From Chloroflexota bacterium (lineage in GTDB: Bacteria; Chloroflexota; Anaerolineae; DTLA01): a DNA stretch of 64,000 bases. Shown here piece after piece: positions 27,226-41,288 of the stretch; within the stretch, counting starts at the first letter, position 1; each line of letters begins with the position of its first letter. Where the stretch lies: the NCBI GenBank assembly GCA_014874485.1, contig JADBJK010000017.1, positions 34,894-98,893 of the forward strand, written 5' to 3'. The position numbers and the translations under genes are program-made. The notes under the pieces were generated by a model. The model was not told the origin of the DNA and ran no database searches. It saw only the letters and a list, made by a program, of their open reading frames with translations.

Positions 27226-29700
27226 TTACACCGCCTCGGGTTCGGGCACGGCCTCGGCTTCTGCTTCGGCCTCCTCCTGTGGCTCCTCCTTCGGCGGGCG
27301 CAGCGCCGCTTTCAGCAGTTCGTCCACCCGCTCCACCAGGACGAACTCCAATTCCTTGCGGACGTCCTCCGGAATCTCGTCCAGGTCGGCCTCGTTGCGC
27401 TTGGGTAGGATGACCACTTTCAGCCCCGCGCGGTGGGCCGCCAGCACCTTCTGCTTGACCCCGCCGATGGGCAACACCTGCCCGCGCAGCGTGATTTCGC
27501 CCGTCATGCCCACGTCGGCGCGCACCGGCCGGTTGGTGAGCAGGCTGGTGATGGCCGTGATCATGGCCACGCCCGCGCTCGGCCCATCCTTCGGCACCGC
27601 GCCCGCGGGCACGTGGATGTGCAAGTTGCTCTTCTCAAACAGCGACGGGTCAATGCCCAGTTCGTGGGCCTTCGCCTGCACGTAACTGTAGGCGATCTGG
27701 GCCGATTCCTTCATGACGTCGCCCAGTTGCCCGGTCAGCGTCAGGCCGCCCTTGCCGGGCATCTTCGTCGCCTCTATGAACAGCACGTCGCCGCCGACGG
27801 GCGTCCAGGCCAGGCCCGTCGCCACGCCCGGAATCTCCGTCCGCTCGGCTGCGTCCGAGTAGTACTTGGGCTTGCCCAGGTACTCGCGCACCCGCTCCGG
27901 CGTGATCTCAATGCCATCGGAGACCTTGCCGGCGGCCACCTCCACCGCCACCTTGCGGCAGATGCTGCCGATTTCACGCTCCAGGTTGCGCACGCCCGCC
28001 TCCCGCGTGTAGTCGCGGATGATGGCCTTGATGGCGTCCTCGGTGAAGCGCACCTCGCCATCGCGCAGCCCGTTCACCTTCTGCTGGCGCGGGATCAGGA
28101 ACTGCTGGGCGATGTGCACCTTCTCGTACTCGGTGTAGCCGTCCAGCCGGATGATCTCCATGCGGTCGCGCAGCGGCTCCGGAATCGGATCCAGCAGGTT
28201 GGCCGTCGTGATGAAGATGACGTCGCTCAGGTCAAAGTCCACGTCCAGATAGTGGTCGCGGAACGCATGGTTCTGCTGCGGGTCCAGCACTTCCAGCAGC
28301 GCGCTGGATGGATCGCCCCGCCAGTCCATGCCGATCTTGTCCACCTCGTCCAGCATGAACACCGGGTTGCGCGTGCCTGCGCGCTTGATGGCCTGGATGA
28401 TGCGGCCGGGCATGGCGCCGATGTAGGTGCGTCGGTGGCCGCGAATCTCGGCCTCGTCGCGCATCCCGCCCAGGCTCATGCGGGTGAACTGCCGCCCCAA
28501 CGCGCGGGCGATGGACCGGCCCAGGCTCGTCTTGCCGACGCCGGGCGGGCCAACGAAGCACAGGATGGCGCCCATGGCCTCGCTCGCGTCGCCCTTCTCG
28601 GACTCGTCGGGCACCATGCCGCGCTCGGCCACCAGTTTCCGCACGGCCAGGTACTCCAGGATGCGGTTCTTGACCTCTTGCAGGTCGTAATGGTCCTCAT
28701 CCAGCACGCGCCGGGCGTTCTCAATGTCCAGGTTGTCCTCGCTCAACTTGTTCCAGGGCAGTTCTACCAGCCAGTCCAGGTAGGTCTTGATGACCGAGTA
28801 CTCGGCGGCCTGCGGGGGCATCTTCTCCAGGCGCTTCAGTTCGCGCATGGCCTCCTTGTACGCCTCTTCGGGCAGGCCGGCCGCCTCTATCTTCTTGCGG
28901 TACTCCTCGGCCTCGGCGACGGCCTCGTCGGTTTCGCCCAGTTCGCGCCGAATCGCCTCCAACTGCTGGCGCAGGAAGTACTCGCGCTGCTGCTTGGTCA
29001 TCTCCTCCTGGGCGTCCTCGGTGATCTTCTGGCCCAGCGACAGGAGTTCCCGCTCCCGCGTCAGGTGCGAGATCAGCCGCCGCATCTTGTCGTTGAGGTT
29101 GTCCAGTTCCAGGAGTTGCTGCATCTCCTTCATGTCCATGCGCATGTTGGCCGCGATCATGTAGGTCAGATGCCGCGGGTTCTCCAACTGCTCCAGGAAC
29201 AGCGCCACCTCTTTGGGCAGGTTGGGCATCAGGTTGATGACCTCCCGCGCCACCTGCAGGAGCGTCCGACGCAGTGCCTCGGTCTCCACCGACTCCAGGT
29301 CTACCATGTCCGGCGCCAGCGACACCCGCGCCTTCAGGTACGGGCTGGTCGCCGTCCACACGTTGATCTTGATGCGCTCCAGGCCCTGGACGATGACCTG
29401 AAGGTTGCCGTCGTCGCTGTGGATGACCCGGTGGATGTAGGCCACCGTGCCGACCTCGTAAATCTGGCCGGGCAGCGGCTCCTCAATCTCCGGGTCCTTC
29501 ATCGCCATGAGGCCGATGAGGTGGTTCCCGGCCAGCGCGTCTTCCACAAGCCTCACCGACCGCGGGATTCCGACGGCCAGCGGGATCATCGCAAACGGAA
29601 GCGCCACCGTATTCCGCAGCGGCAGAATCGGCAGTTCCTCCGGCATCCTCGCCAAAAGGCCCTGGGTCTGGTCTTCCAATCCTTTCAAACTCGCCAACAT
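27226..29700 (-). CDS. lon: ATP-dependent protease Lon
   Basis: An 824-residue AAA+ serine protease that degrades misfolded and short-lived proteins. An N-terminal LON substrate domain (LPILPLRNTVALPFAMIPLAVG) is followed by a coiled region, the AAA+ module with Walker A GPPGVGKT and Walker B VFMLDEVDKIG, and the protease domain with the catalytic Ser in VPKDGPSAGVAM and the Lys near GGVKQKVLAA. The C terminus is an acidic Glu/Ala tail beyond the usual end. It starts 10 bases after clpB and should share the clpB heat-shock promoter. AAGGAGAGGG precedes the ATG. Confidence 0.96.
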   Translation of the reverse strand: MLASLKGLEDQTQGLLARMPEELPILPLRNTVALPFAMIPLAVGIPRSVRLVEDALAGNHLIGLMAMKDPEIEEPLPGQIYEVGTVAYIHRVIHSDDGNLQVIVQGLERIKINVWTATSPYLKARVSLAPDMVDLESVETEALRRTLLQVAREVINLMPNLPKEVALFLEQLENPRHLTYMIAANMRMDMKEMQQLLELDNLNDKMRRLISHLTRERELLSLGQKITEDAQEEMTKQQREYFLRQQLEAIRRELGETDEAVAEAEEYRKKIEAAGLPEEAYKEAMRELKRLEKMPPQAAEYSVIKTYLDWLVELPWNKLSEDNLDIENARRVLDEDHYDLQEVKNRILEYLAVRKLVAERGMVPDESEKGDASEAMGAILCFVGPPGVGKTSLGRSIARALGRQFTRMSLGGMRDEAEIRGHRRTYIGAMPGRIIQAIKRAGTRNPVFMLDEVDKIGMDWRGDPSSALLEVLDPQQNHAFRDHYLDVDFDLSDVIFITTANLLDPIPEPLRDRMEIIRLDGYTEYEKVHIAQQFLIPRQQKVNGLRDGEVRFTEDAIKAIIRDYTREAGVRNLEREIGSICRKVAVEVAAGKVSDGIEITPERVREYLGKPKYYSDAAERTEIPGVATGLAWTPVGGDVLFIEATKMPGKGGLTLTGQLGDVMKESAQIAYSYVQAKAHELGIDPSLFEKSNLHIHVPAGAVPKDGPSAGVAMITAITSLLTNRPVRADVGMTGEITLRGQVLPIGGVKQKVLAAHRAGLKVVILPKRNEADLDEIPEDVRKELEFVLVERVDELLKAALRPPKEEPQEEAEAEAEAVPEPEAV

Positions 29701-29710
29701 ATCCCTCTCC

Positions 29711-32326
<2,616 letters not shown>

Positions 32327-32393
32327 TGTCATCCCTCCATAAAACCAGGCATGATTTCAAGAAGCGCATGCGCCTACATGCGCCTCTGCTGGT

Positions 32394-32450
32394 ACTATAG
32401 GCGCAAAACATAAGAAAACGGTTAGAGCAGCGTATGCGTAGGGTAAGAGA
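32394..32450 (-). promoter_or_regulatory. clpB-lon promoter with four 11-bp phased direct repeats
   Basis: On the minus strand, reading from 32450 to 32407, four consecutive 11-base blocks occur: TCTCTTACCCT, ACGCATACGCT, GCTCTAACCGT and TTTCTTATGTT. A -10 box TATAGT follows at 32399-32394. There is no -35 consensus at the normal distance; the array lies there instead. Similar arrays precede dnaK and hsp20. Confidence 0.65.
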
Positions 32451-32488
32451 CGGCCCGCCGTGCGCAACCCAACACCCAACCCCGAAAC

Positions 32489-32517
32489 TTGCACGATTGG
32501 GCACGATGGGATATAAT
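32489..32517 (+). promoter_or_regulatory. Promoter for tRNA-Pro
   Basis: TTGCAC (32489-32494) and a perfect TATAAT (32512-32517) are 17 bases apart. The tRNA begins 15 bases after the -10. Confidence 0.8.
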
Positions 32518-32532
32518 CTGCCCGTACCGAGT

Positions 32533-32609
32533 CGGGGCGTAGCGCAGTCCGGGAGCGCACTTGTATGGGGTACAAGTGGTCGGTGGTTCAAATCCACTCG
32601 CCCCGACCA
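32533..32609 (+). tRNA. tRNA-Pro (anticodon GGG)
   Basis: A 77-base cloverleaf folds by eye: acceptor CGGGGCG/CGCCCCG, D stem GCGC/GCGC, anticodon stem CTTGT/ACAAG with loop ATGGGGT (anticodon GGG), T stem GGTGG/CCACT with loop TTCAAAT, and an encoded CCA end. It closely resembles E. coli tRNA-Pro(GGG). It reads CCC and CCU codons, which fits a G+C-rich genome. It lies 92 bases before pdtaS. Confidence 0.95.
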
Positions 32610-32700
32610 GCAAGGAACACCGTGGGTGGCCGATGTGCGTCATGCCGTCGGCCACCTCTACTATCGGCGAGCGGCCTCCGCCTGTGCATGGGTGCGCAGC

Positions 32701-34203
32701 ATGAGCCAGTCCAACAACTACGGCAAACCTCTCTCAGAAGAAGACCGTCGCTTCCTGGCGAAGATTCGGGCCGACATGCCCATCACGTGCGACGTGAGCC
32801 GGGCAGATTTCCTGCTGTACCGCCTGCTGGACTTGGAGCGCGCCGTTGTGGACGTTCACGCGCGCCCGCGCTCCATTGCCCACACGCGCCTGTCTGCCGC
32901 CGACGGGACGATTGTCTCGCCCAGGGACGAGCCGCTGGTGTTCCGCGCCCTCAAGCAGGGCAAGCGCGGCACGGGCACGGGGATGATCCGTTCCACGGGC
33001 GCGCCCATCGTGCAGCAGGTCTATCCGGTGGTCGGGCCGAGCGGAGCGGTCATCGCGGCCTTGAGCATTGAAGCCAACCTGCTGGAGCACGAGCGCCATC
33101 GCCGCCGCCGCCCGGCCTTCCAGCGGGCGCTGCGCCAGATGCAGTACATGCTCCTGCGCGGGCAACTGGCCGGCGCAGAGTCCTTGCAGCCCTTCGGCGA
33201 GCACGACGGCATCCTCGTCGCAGACCGGAACATGGAAATCCTGTACGTGAGCGGCATCGCCACCAACCTGTACCGCCGACTTGGCTACGGCGGCAACCTG
33301 GTGGGGCGACATCTGACTTTCCTCAACACCGGCGACGCCGAACTTGCCCGCATCGCCTTGTCCGAAATGCGGTGCGTGGAGGCCGAGCGGCAGGAGGGAT
33401 ACCGCCACTGGGTGCGCAAGGTCATCCCACTCCTGCCCGAGCCCGGGCCGCTGGAGCGGTTCCTCGGCATCCGCCCGAAGGAGCCGCCCAAGCCCGACAG
33501 CGTCATGATCCTGATTCACGATGCCACCGCTGCGCGCCGCCGGGAGCAGGCCATGCGCGTGCGCACGGCCATGATTCAAGAAGTCCATCACCGCGTCAAG
33601 AACAACCTGCAAGCGGTGGCCTCGCTGCTGCGCATCCAGGCGAGACGCGCGAAGAACGAGGAGACTCGCGCCGCCCTGAACGACAGCGTCAACCGCATCC
33701 TCAGCGTGGCGGTGGTGCACGAGTTCCTGTCGCAACATGAGTCGCGCGTCATCAACATTCGCGACGTGAGCCAGCGCATCATCGCGCAGGTGCAGCAGAA
33801 TACCGTCCCGCCCGACAGGCGCATCCGCTTCGGCTTCCGGGGCCGCAGTGTGTACCTGCCCAACCAGCAGGCCACCGCGTGCGCGCTCATCATCAACGAA
33901 TTGCTGAACAACGCGCTGGAACACGGGTTTGCCCACAAATCGGAAGGCTCCATCAGCGTGGAACTGGAGGATTCCGGCGACCGTGTGGCCATTCGCGTGG
34001 TGGACGATGGCGAGGGTCTGCCGGACGGGTTTGACGTGGCCGAGGAGACGAGCCTGGGCTTGACGATTGTGCGCACCCTGGTGCAAAATGACCTGAAGGG
34101 TTCCCTGAGCCTCACGCGGCGACCCGAAGGCGGGACTGTCGCTACGGTTGTATTTCCCAAAAACACTCTTGGAGGGGATGAAACGTGGATAGAACAAGAA
34201 TAA
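32701..34203 (+). CDS. pdtaS: PdtaS-like sensor histidine kinase
   Basis: A 500-residue soluble histidine kinase of the HisKA_2 type. A GAF-like N-terminal domain (about 25-130) and a PAS-like domain (about 165-275) precede the dimerisation domain, where the phospho-acceptor lies in IQEVHHRVKNNLQAV (H296/H297). A compact ATPase domain follows (LIINELLNNALEHGFA, DDGEGLPDGFD, SLGLTIVRTLV). This layout matches PdtaS of actinobacteria, which phosphorylates the ANTAR regulator PdtaR. The next gene, overlapping by 19 bases, is exactly such a regulator. The ATG at 32701 has no strong Shine-Dalgarno sequence, so the start is tentative; the frame runs on upstream through the tRNA. Confidence 0.9.
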   Translation: MSQSNNYGKPLSEEDRRFLAKIRADMPITCDVSRADFLLYRLLDLERAVVDVHARPRSIAHTRLSAADGTIVSPRDEPLVFRALKQGKRGTGTGMIRSTGAPIVQQVYPVVGPSGAVIAALSIEANLLEHERHRRRRPAFQRALRQMQYMLLRGQLAGAESLQPFGEHDGILVADRNMEILYVSGIATNLYRRLGYGGNLVGRHLTFLNTGDAELARIALSEMRCVEAERQEGYRHWVRKVIPLLPEPGPLERFLGIRPKEPPKPDSVMILIHDATAARRREQAMRVRTAMIQEVHHRVKNNLQAVASLLRIQARRAKNEETRAALNDSVNRILSVAVVHEFLSQHESRVINIRDVSQRIIAQVQQNTVPPDRRIRFGFRGRSVYLPNQQATACALIINELLNNALEHGFAHKSEGSISVELEDSGDRVAIRVVDDGEGLPDGFDVAEETSLGLTIVRTLVQNDLKGSLSLTRRPEGGTVATVVFPKNTLGGDETWIEQE

Positions 34204-34772
34204 TCATCGCAGACGACGAATCCCTCATCCGCATGGACCTCCGCGAGATGCTGAGCCAGTTGGGGTATCTGGTGGTCGGCGAGGCGGGAGATGGGCAGAG
34301 CGCGGTCAACATGGCCCGCGAACTCAAGCCCGACATCGTCATCATGGACATCAAGATGCCCGACCTGGACGGCATTGAGGCCGCGCGCATCCTCACCCAG
34401 GAGCGGCTTGCGCCCGTGCTGCTCCTCACCGCCTACAGCGACCGCGAACTGATTGACCGCGCGCGCGAGGCCGGCGTCGCGGGGTACCTGGTCAAGCCCT
34501 TCCGGGAGTCCGATTTGGCCCCCGCCATTGAGATCGCCCTGGCGCGTTTCGCCGAGTTCCGCGAACTGGAGAAGGAAATCGGCGACCTGCAGGAGACGCT
34601 GGAGACGCGCAAACTGGTGGATCGGGCCAAGGGCATCCTGATGGACACCCAGGGCCTGACCGAGGCCGAAGCCTTCCGCCGCATCCAGAAGATGAGCATG
34701 AACACGCGCAAGCCGATGAAAGAAGTGGCGGAAGCCATCATCCTGGCCCACGAGGCGACCAAGAAAGCCTAG
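34185..34772 (+). CDS. pdtaR: ANTAR-domain response regulator (PdtaR-like)
   Basis: A 195-residue response regulator with a receiver (D55 in IVIMDIKMPDLDG, Lys in GYLVKPF) and a C-terminal ANTAR RNA-binding domain (about 133-190: LETRKLVDRAKGILMDTQGL, then EAFRRIQKMSMNTRKPMKEVA). ANTAR proteins act after transcription starts, by binding paired hexaloop hairpins in leader RNA to prevent termination. The GTG start is chosen for the GGAGGGG eight bases upstream; the gene overlaps pdtaS by 19 bases. Targets are unknown; one hairpin with a fitting loop lies just downstream (34784-34801). Confidence 0.93.
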   Translation: MDRTRIIIADDESLIRMDLREMLSQLGYLVVGEAGDGQSAVNMARELKPDIVIMDIKMPDLDGIEAARILTQERLAPVLLLTAYSDRELIDRAREAGVAGYLVKPFRESDLAPAIEIALARFAEFRELEKEIGDLQETLETRKLVDRAKGILMDTQGLTEAEAFRRIQKMSMNTRKPMKEVAEAIILAHEATKKA

Positions 34773-34869
34773 CCCGAAGTTCTAGACGCAGCGCCGCGTC
34801 TTCATCCCGCTCCGACCTTTCCGCCGAATCCCGCACGGGATTCCAAGCCGCGAAAGCGAGCCGCAACGA

Positions 34870-37755
34870 ATGCGCAGAGCGATAGCCAGAGGAAAGCGAC
34901 TTCTCCGTGCATGGCCCCTGTGGACCCTGCTTGCGCTGACGGTCGCTTTCCTCTGGAAGATTGTCCTGACCGGGCGAATCCTTGCAGGGGTGGATGTCTT
35001 CACGTACTTCTACCCCTATCGGGCGTTCCTGTCCCAGGCGATCCGCGACGGCAAGTTCCCGCTGTGGAACCCGTATCTGTTTCTGGGAGCGCCGTTCTTC
35101 GCCGACTCCCAGGCCGGCGCACTCTACCCGTTCAATCTCATCCTGACCTGGCTGCCCGTCCCCTACCAGGTGAGCGCGGCCATCGCCATTCACATTGCGC
35201 TGGCGGGGCTGTTCGCCTACCTGTTGGCGCGGCGCTCCCTGGGGCTGGGCCGCGCCGGCGCGTTCACGGCTTCAGCGGTCTTCGCGCTGGGCGGGTTCCT
35301 GCTGGCCCAGGCCGAGCACGTGAACCAGTTGAGCATCTCGGCCTACCTACCGCTGATGCTGTACCTGTGGGATCGGTTTCGCGAACGCTCGGCCGGGGTG
35401 GGCGCGCTCCGCGGGATCAAGGCCGCCTTCTGGCCCGCGTCTGCGTTGGCGGGCGTCGTCGCGCTGTGCGTGCTGGCCGGCCATGTGCAGTCGCTGTACA
35501 TCTGCCTGGTCGCGGCGGCGGTGTATGCGCTGTGGCCTGCCCTGGCCGGCTGGGCCACCGCCGACAGGCGCGGGCGACGCGCCCTTGTTACCTGCGCGGG
35601 GCTGGCGCTGGCGGCGCTGGCGGTGGTGGCCGCCTTCGGCCTCGTCCTGGCGGCGGTGCAGGTGCTGCCGACGGTGGAACTGTCGCGCCTGTCCCTTCGC
35701 GGCGGCGGCATGACTTACCGCGAGGCGGTGTCGTTCTCCCTGCGGCCGCGCTTGCTCCTCACGGCGCTTCTCCCGCAATACCGCGCGGGCGTCTTCTCCG
35801 AGTACATCGCCTACGTGGGCATCTTCGGCATGGCGCTGGCGCTGGTGGGGTTCTGGCGCTCGCCCGACCGCGGCAAGGCGCGCGTGTTCGGCCTGATGGC
35901 GGGCGTGGGCGTCTTGCTGGCGCTGGGGGGATTCAACCCGTTGTACTACGTCCTGTATCGCCTGGTGCCCGGATTTGACCTGTTCCGCGTCCCCGCGCGG
36001 TGGATGCTGCTGTACCACACCGGCGCGGCCATGCTCGCCGGCATGGGCGTGCAGGCGCTACTGCACCCGCACGAGGGCGACCGCTTCGCCCTGCGCTGGA
36101 AGCCGGTGGTCTGGACGGCGGCGGGAATCGTCGCGCTCCTCGGGGTCGGCGCGGTCTGGATGGAGCGGCCCGGCGCGCGCGTGGCGGTCGTGTGGGCGCT
36201 GTGTGCGGCCCTCGCAGCGGCGCTCGTCGCGGCGGCGCGGATTCGCCGCTGGGCGCGACCGGCTGCCGCTGTCATCGTCCTCGCAGTCCTGTGCGAACTT
36301 TTCGCCGCGAGCCGTTCGCTGGCCGTCAACCGCCCCACCGCGCCCCAGGCGTACACGTCCATGCGTCCGTCCGTTGCCCACCTGATGGCCGACCCTGACC
36401 GCGGGCGCATGTTGAGCCTGTCGGACCTCATCTTTGACCCGGGCGACCTGGCCGAAATCCGCGCCATCTACGGGCCATACCTGGCAGGCAACACACCGTA
36501 CATGGACGTGGTCAACGAGGCCATCTACGATTATGTGGTCGCCACCAAGCAGAAGGAAATCCTCGTCCCCAACTTGCCCATGGTGTACGGCATCGCGTCG
36601 GTGGACGGGTACGGCGGCGGCATCCTGCCGTTGCGCGGCTACTACGAACTGGAGCGCCTATTCCTGCCCCCCGACCGCCTGTCGCGCGACGGGCGGCTCC
36701 GCGAGGGCCTGACCGAGATTCCCGATGGCCGACTCCTGGGCGCCTTCGGAGTCAAGTACATCATCGCCGACAAAGCCTACGACATCTGGCGCGACGGCGT
36801 GTACTACGACCTGTCGCACCGTGCCGCGTTCCAGCCCGGCCAGCGCGCCGAGGGGACGCTCGGCCTGGGCGCGGACTTCCCCGCCGACGCGCTGGGCGTT
36901 GTCTCCTACCTGGATGGCATGGCGGACGTGCCCGATGGGACGCCGGTCGGTGAGGTGCTGCTGGAGTTCGCGGATGGCGGCCAGCAGCGGCTCACCCTTG
37001 CGGCGGGGCGCGACACAGCCGAGGGGCGCTACGGGCCGCACGTCGCCCACGCCCGCGCCCGCAACGTTACCGGCGTGCGCGATGACCCGGACACTACCTG
37101 CTACCTGGCCGTTCTCCCGCTGGACGGGACGCACCGAATCCGCCGGCTGGAGATCGCGCAGACGGCCCCCGAAGGTGCGCTGGTCATCCGCGGGGCCTCG
37201 CTCATCAACCGCGCCACGGGAACCCATTGGCCTGTCGTCGTGTCAACGGCGGGGCGGTTTGAACTGGTGCATTCGGGCGACGTGAAAATCTACCGCAACC
37301 TGGACGCCAAGCCGCGCTTGTACGTGGCCTTCCGCGCCGTGCCCGTCGCCAGCAGCCAGGATGCCATAGACCGCCTGCTCAACGGCGAGGTGGACGCTCA
37401 GACGGCCATCGCGGTGGAAGGCGGGCAGGCCCTGGACGGCGAGGGGACGGCGGACATCACCCTGCTGGCCGACGAGGCGGAGCGCGTGGTGGCTCGCGTG
37501 CGCCTGGACGCTCCCGGCTACCTTGTGCTGAGCGATACGCACTACCCGGGCTGGCGCGCCACGGTGGACGGCGAACCCGCGCCCATCCTGCGGGCGAACG
37601 GCTTCGTCCGCGCCGTGTTCCTGCCCGCGGGCGAGCACACGGTGGAGTTTGCATTCGCGCCCCAGTCGCTGATACTGGGGGCGGCGTGCTCGGCGGCGGC
37701 ACTGGCAGTGTGGCTAGCCGCCGCAATCGCCGTCGCCGCCTCTCGCCGCGCGTGA
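34870..37755 (+). CDS. YfhO-family polytopic membrane protein
   Basis: A 961-residue protein with a first membrane segment near 17-35, about a dozen further segments to residue 500, a large extracytoplasmic domain (about 500-930) and a final membrane segment. The motif DVFTYFYPYRAFLSQAIRDG followed by PLWNPYLFLGAPFFADSQAG is typical of YfhO proteins, GT-C-like enzymes linked in Gram-positives to glycosylation of lipoteichoic acid or surface polymers. The C-terminal segment SDTHYPGWRATVDGEPAPI is also characteristic. The role here is inferred from family only. An MFS gene follows with a stop/start overlap or 29-base gap. Confidence 0.85.
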   Translation: MRRAIARGKRLLRAWPLWTLLALTVAFLWKIVLTGRILAGVDVFTYFYPYRAFLSQAIRDGKFPLWNPYLFLGAPFFADSQAGALYPFNLILTWLPVPYQVSAAIAIHIALAGLFAYLLARRSLGLGRAGAFTASAVFALGGFLLAQAEHVNQLSISAYLPLMLYLWDRFRERSAGVGALRGIKAAFWPASALAGVVALCVLAGHVQSLYICLVAAAVYALWPALAGWATADRRGRRALVTCAGLALAALAVVAAFGLVLAAVQVLPTVELSRLSLRGGGMTYREAVSFSLRPRLLLTALLPQYRAGVFSEYIAYVGIFGMALALVGFWRSPDRGKARVFGLMAGVGVLLALGGFNPLYYVLYRLVPGFDLFRVPARWMLLYHTGAAMLAGMGVQALLHPHEGDRFALRWKPVVWTAAGIVALLGVGAVWMERPGARVAVVWALCAALAAALVAAARIRRWARPAAAVIVLAVLCELFAASRSLAVNRPTAPQAYTSMRPSVAHLMADPDRGRMLSLSDLIFDPGDLAEIRAIYGPYLAGNTPYMDVVNEAIYDYVVATKQKEILVPNLPMVYGIASVDGYGGGILPLRGYYELERLFLPPDRLSRDGRLREGLTEIPDGRLLGAFGVKYIIADKAYDIWRDGVYYDLSHRAAFQPGQRAEGTLGLGADFPADALGVVSYLDGMADVPDGTPVGEVLLEFADGGQQRLTLAAGRDTAEGRYGPHVAHARARNVTGVRDDPDTTCYLAVLPLDGTHRIRRLEIAQTAPEGALVIRGASLINRATGTHWPVVVSTAGRFELVHSGDVKIYRNLDAKPRLYVAFRAVPVASSQDAIDRLLNGEVDAQTAIAVEGGQALDGEGTADITLLADEAERVVARVRLDAPGYLVLSDTHYPGWRATVDGEPAPILRANGFVRAVFLPAGEHTVEFAFAPQSLILGAACSAAALAVWLAAAIAVAASRRA

Positions 37756-37784
37756 TGCCGCTATTGCCGCCGAGGAGATGCGCC

Positions 37785-38987
37785 GTGACCGAGACCTCGT
37801 CGCGCCCCGCCCCAAGCCCGCTCCGCCTGGTTATTTCCGCCGGTTTGACCGTCGGCCTGGTGATCATGGGCGACTCGCTGTTGTATAACTTGCTCCCGCT
37901 GGAAGCCCCACGACTGGGCATCTCGCTCCCGCTGGTGGGCGTTCTCCTCAGCGCCAACCGCATCGTGCGCCTGTTGTCCAATGCCTGGATGAGTGCGGTC
38001 TTTGAGCGATTCGGCCCGCGCTTGCCCTTCATCGGCGCGGCTGTGCTGGGCCTGCTCACGACCGCCACCTACGGCGCGCGATGGGGCTTCGCGGCGTTCC
38101 TCGCGGCGCGGCTGGGCTGGGGTGTCGCCTGGTCGGCCCTGAGGCAAGGGGGTTACCAGGCGGTCTGGGCCAACGGCAACGACATCAAGGGCCGGCACAT
38201 GGGCCTCTTGTGGGGCATCGTGCGCATGGGCAGCGCCGTCAGCGTGGTGGGGGGCGGATTCCTGCGCGACCGCTTCGGATACAACGCTGCGGTGTGGGCG
38301 GTGGTGTGCGCCGGGGCGCTGGGCATTCCTGTCGCCCTGTCCATGCGCTGGCCGGCCGCCCAGCAACCGGCGCGTGCCCCCAGTGGCGCGGTGCTGCCTG
38401 CCCTGGCGGAAGCCTTCCGCGACCGCCGACGTCGCCTCATCCTCGCCGCCGGCCTGGCCGACAGCCTATTTGAAGGCGTCATTGTGTCCACGGCGTCGCT
38501 GTTCATCGCGGGGGCGCTGGGGGGCGAGGACGCGGGCCTGGGCATCGGGCTTGGGCTCGGCGCGCTGGGTGGGATGCTCCTAGCGGTGCGGTGGACCTCG
38601 GACCTCATCTTTGGCCCGGCATTCGGCGCGCTTTCGGACCGCCTGGGGCAGGCGCGGACGGCGGCTCTGTTGACGTGCGCCCTGCTCGCCGCTGCGTCGG
38701 GCACGGCGGCTACGCGCGGGATTGCGGCCGCCCTGTGCCTGGCGCTGGTGTTCGTCATCGGCGCGGGGCTGAACATCGTCCTAGGGACGCTGGCGAACGG
38801 CCTGGCGGTGCGGGCCGAGCGCCCCCACCTGTTCGTGGGCGTGTACACCACTGCCACCGATGCGGGGCTGGCCCTGGGCCCGCTGGTGGCCTATGCACCC
38901 GGCGCCGTGAGTCGGCTGCCGCTGCTCTACGTTGCCATCGTGAGCCTCATCGCTGTCGCGGTCATCGCCTTCTGGCGTGCAAAGTAG
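37785..38987 (+). CDS. Major facilitator superfamily transporter
   Basis: A 400-residue protein with about eleven or twelve membrane segments in two halves. Cytoplasmic loops after the second segment (NRIVRLLSNAWMSAVFERFG) and in the second half (TSDLIFGPAFGALSDRLGQA) resemble the MFS loop signature, with the GALSDRLGQ segment clearest. The substrate cannot be predicted. The GTG at 37785, with GAGGAG seven bases upstream, is preferred; an ATG at 37755 that overlaps the YfhO stop codon would add ten residues. It is probably co-transcribed with the YfhO gene. Confidence 0.82.
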   Translation: MTETSSRPAPSPLRLVISAGLTVGLVIMGDSLLYNLLPLEAPRLGISLPLVGVLLSANRIVRLLSNAWMSAVFERFGPRLPFIGAAVLGLLTTATYGARWGFAAFLAARLGWGVAWSALRQGGYQAVWANGNDIKGRHMGLLWGIVRMGSAVSVVGGGFLRDRFGYNAAVWAVVCAGALGIPVALSMRWPAAQQPARAPSGAVLPALAEAFRDRRRRLILAAGLADSLFEGVIVSTASLFIAGALGGEDAGLGIGLGLGALGGMLLAVRWTSDLIFGPAFGALSDRLGQARTAALLTCALLAAASGTAATRGIAAALCLALVFVIGAGLNIVLGTLANGLAVRAERPHLFVGVYTTATDAGLALGPLVAYAPGAVSRLPLLYVAIVSLIAVAVIAFWRAK

Positions 38988-39082
38988 GCGCAGGCGACAC
39001 CGGGCTGCTTTGCAGGTCAGTGGGCGGCTCCCGTGCGCCCTGGCGTAGCCTCTGAATCCCCTGCCCCTTTTGGCCGCCACGC

Positions 39083-39139
39083 GCTCTTATGGAACGTTTA
39101 CCCTGCTCTTATGCAATTCTCACGCGAGGCCCGTATACT
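39083..39139 (+). promoter_or_regulatory. dnaK promoter with 11-bp phased direct repeats
   Basis: The nine-mer GCTCTTATG occurs at 39083 and again at 39105, exactly 22 bases apart. Read in 11-base blocks the region is GCTCTTATGGA, ACGTTTACCCT, GCTCTTATGCA, ATTCTCACGCG; blocks 1 and 3 are strong. The -10 box is TATACT (39134-39139). No -35 consensus is present at 17 bases; that place is covered by block 3. Confidence 0.65.
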
Positions 39140-39208
39140 GGGGCGGAAACAGGGCCTGCATGGCCCTGCGCGAACCTGAAATCATGCCATTGAACAGGGA
39201 GGTCGTAT

Positions 39209-41116
<1,908 letters not shown>

Positions 41117-41164
41117 CGGCCGCGCATGACAGACCTGCGGTGAAGGCCGCGGCGGAAGGGTTAG

Positions 41165-41199
41165 CAAGTGCGGCGCACCTTCGTGGTGCGTCGCACTTG
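41165..41199. repeat. GTGCGNCGCACC palindrome
   Basis: Arms of 15 bases (CAAGTGCGGCGCACC) with one G-T wobble enclose the loop TTCGT. It is related to the palindrome at 21858-21892 and lies between dnaK and grpE, where it could attenuate or punctuate the transcript. Confidence 0.75.
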
Positions 41200-41288
41200 A
41201 GAATGCGGGGCGAGGCGGTGTCATCTGCCCCGGAGTTGCCCTGTGCGCCGCGCCTTGCCGTGTCAAGTACCGAGAACGGAGAGCGACC

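Noticed and set aside
32434..32700. N-terminal extension of the PdtaS-like kinase
   Set aside because: The frame passes through the tRNA-Pro gene and its promoter, so the ATG at 32701 is used instead.
41117..41288. Separate promoter for grpE
   Set aside because: No convincing -10/-35 pair was found in the dnaK-grpE gap; only a palindrome is present.
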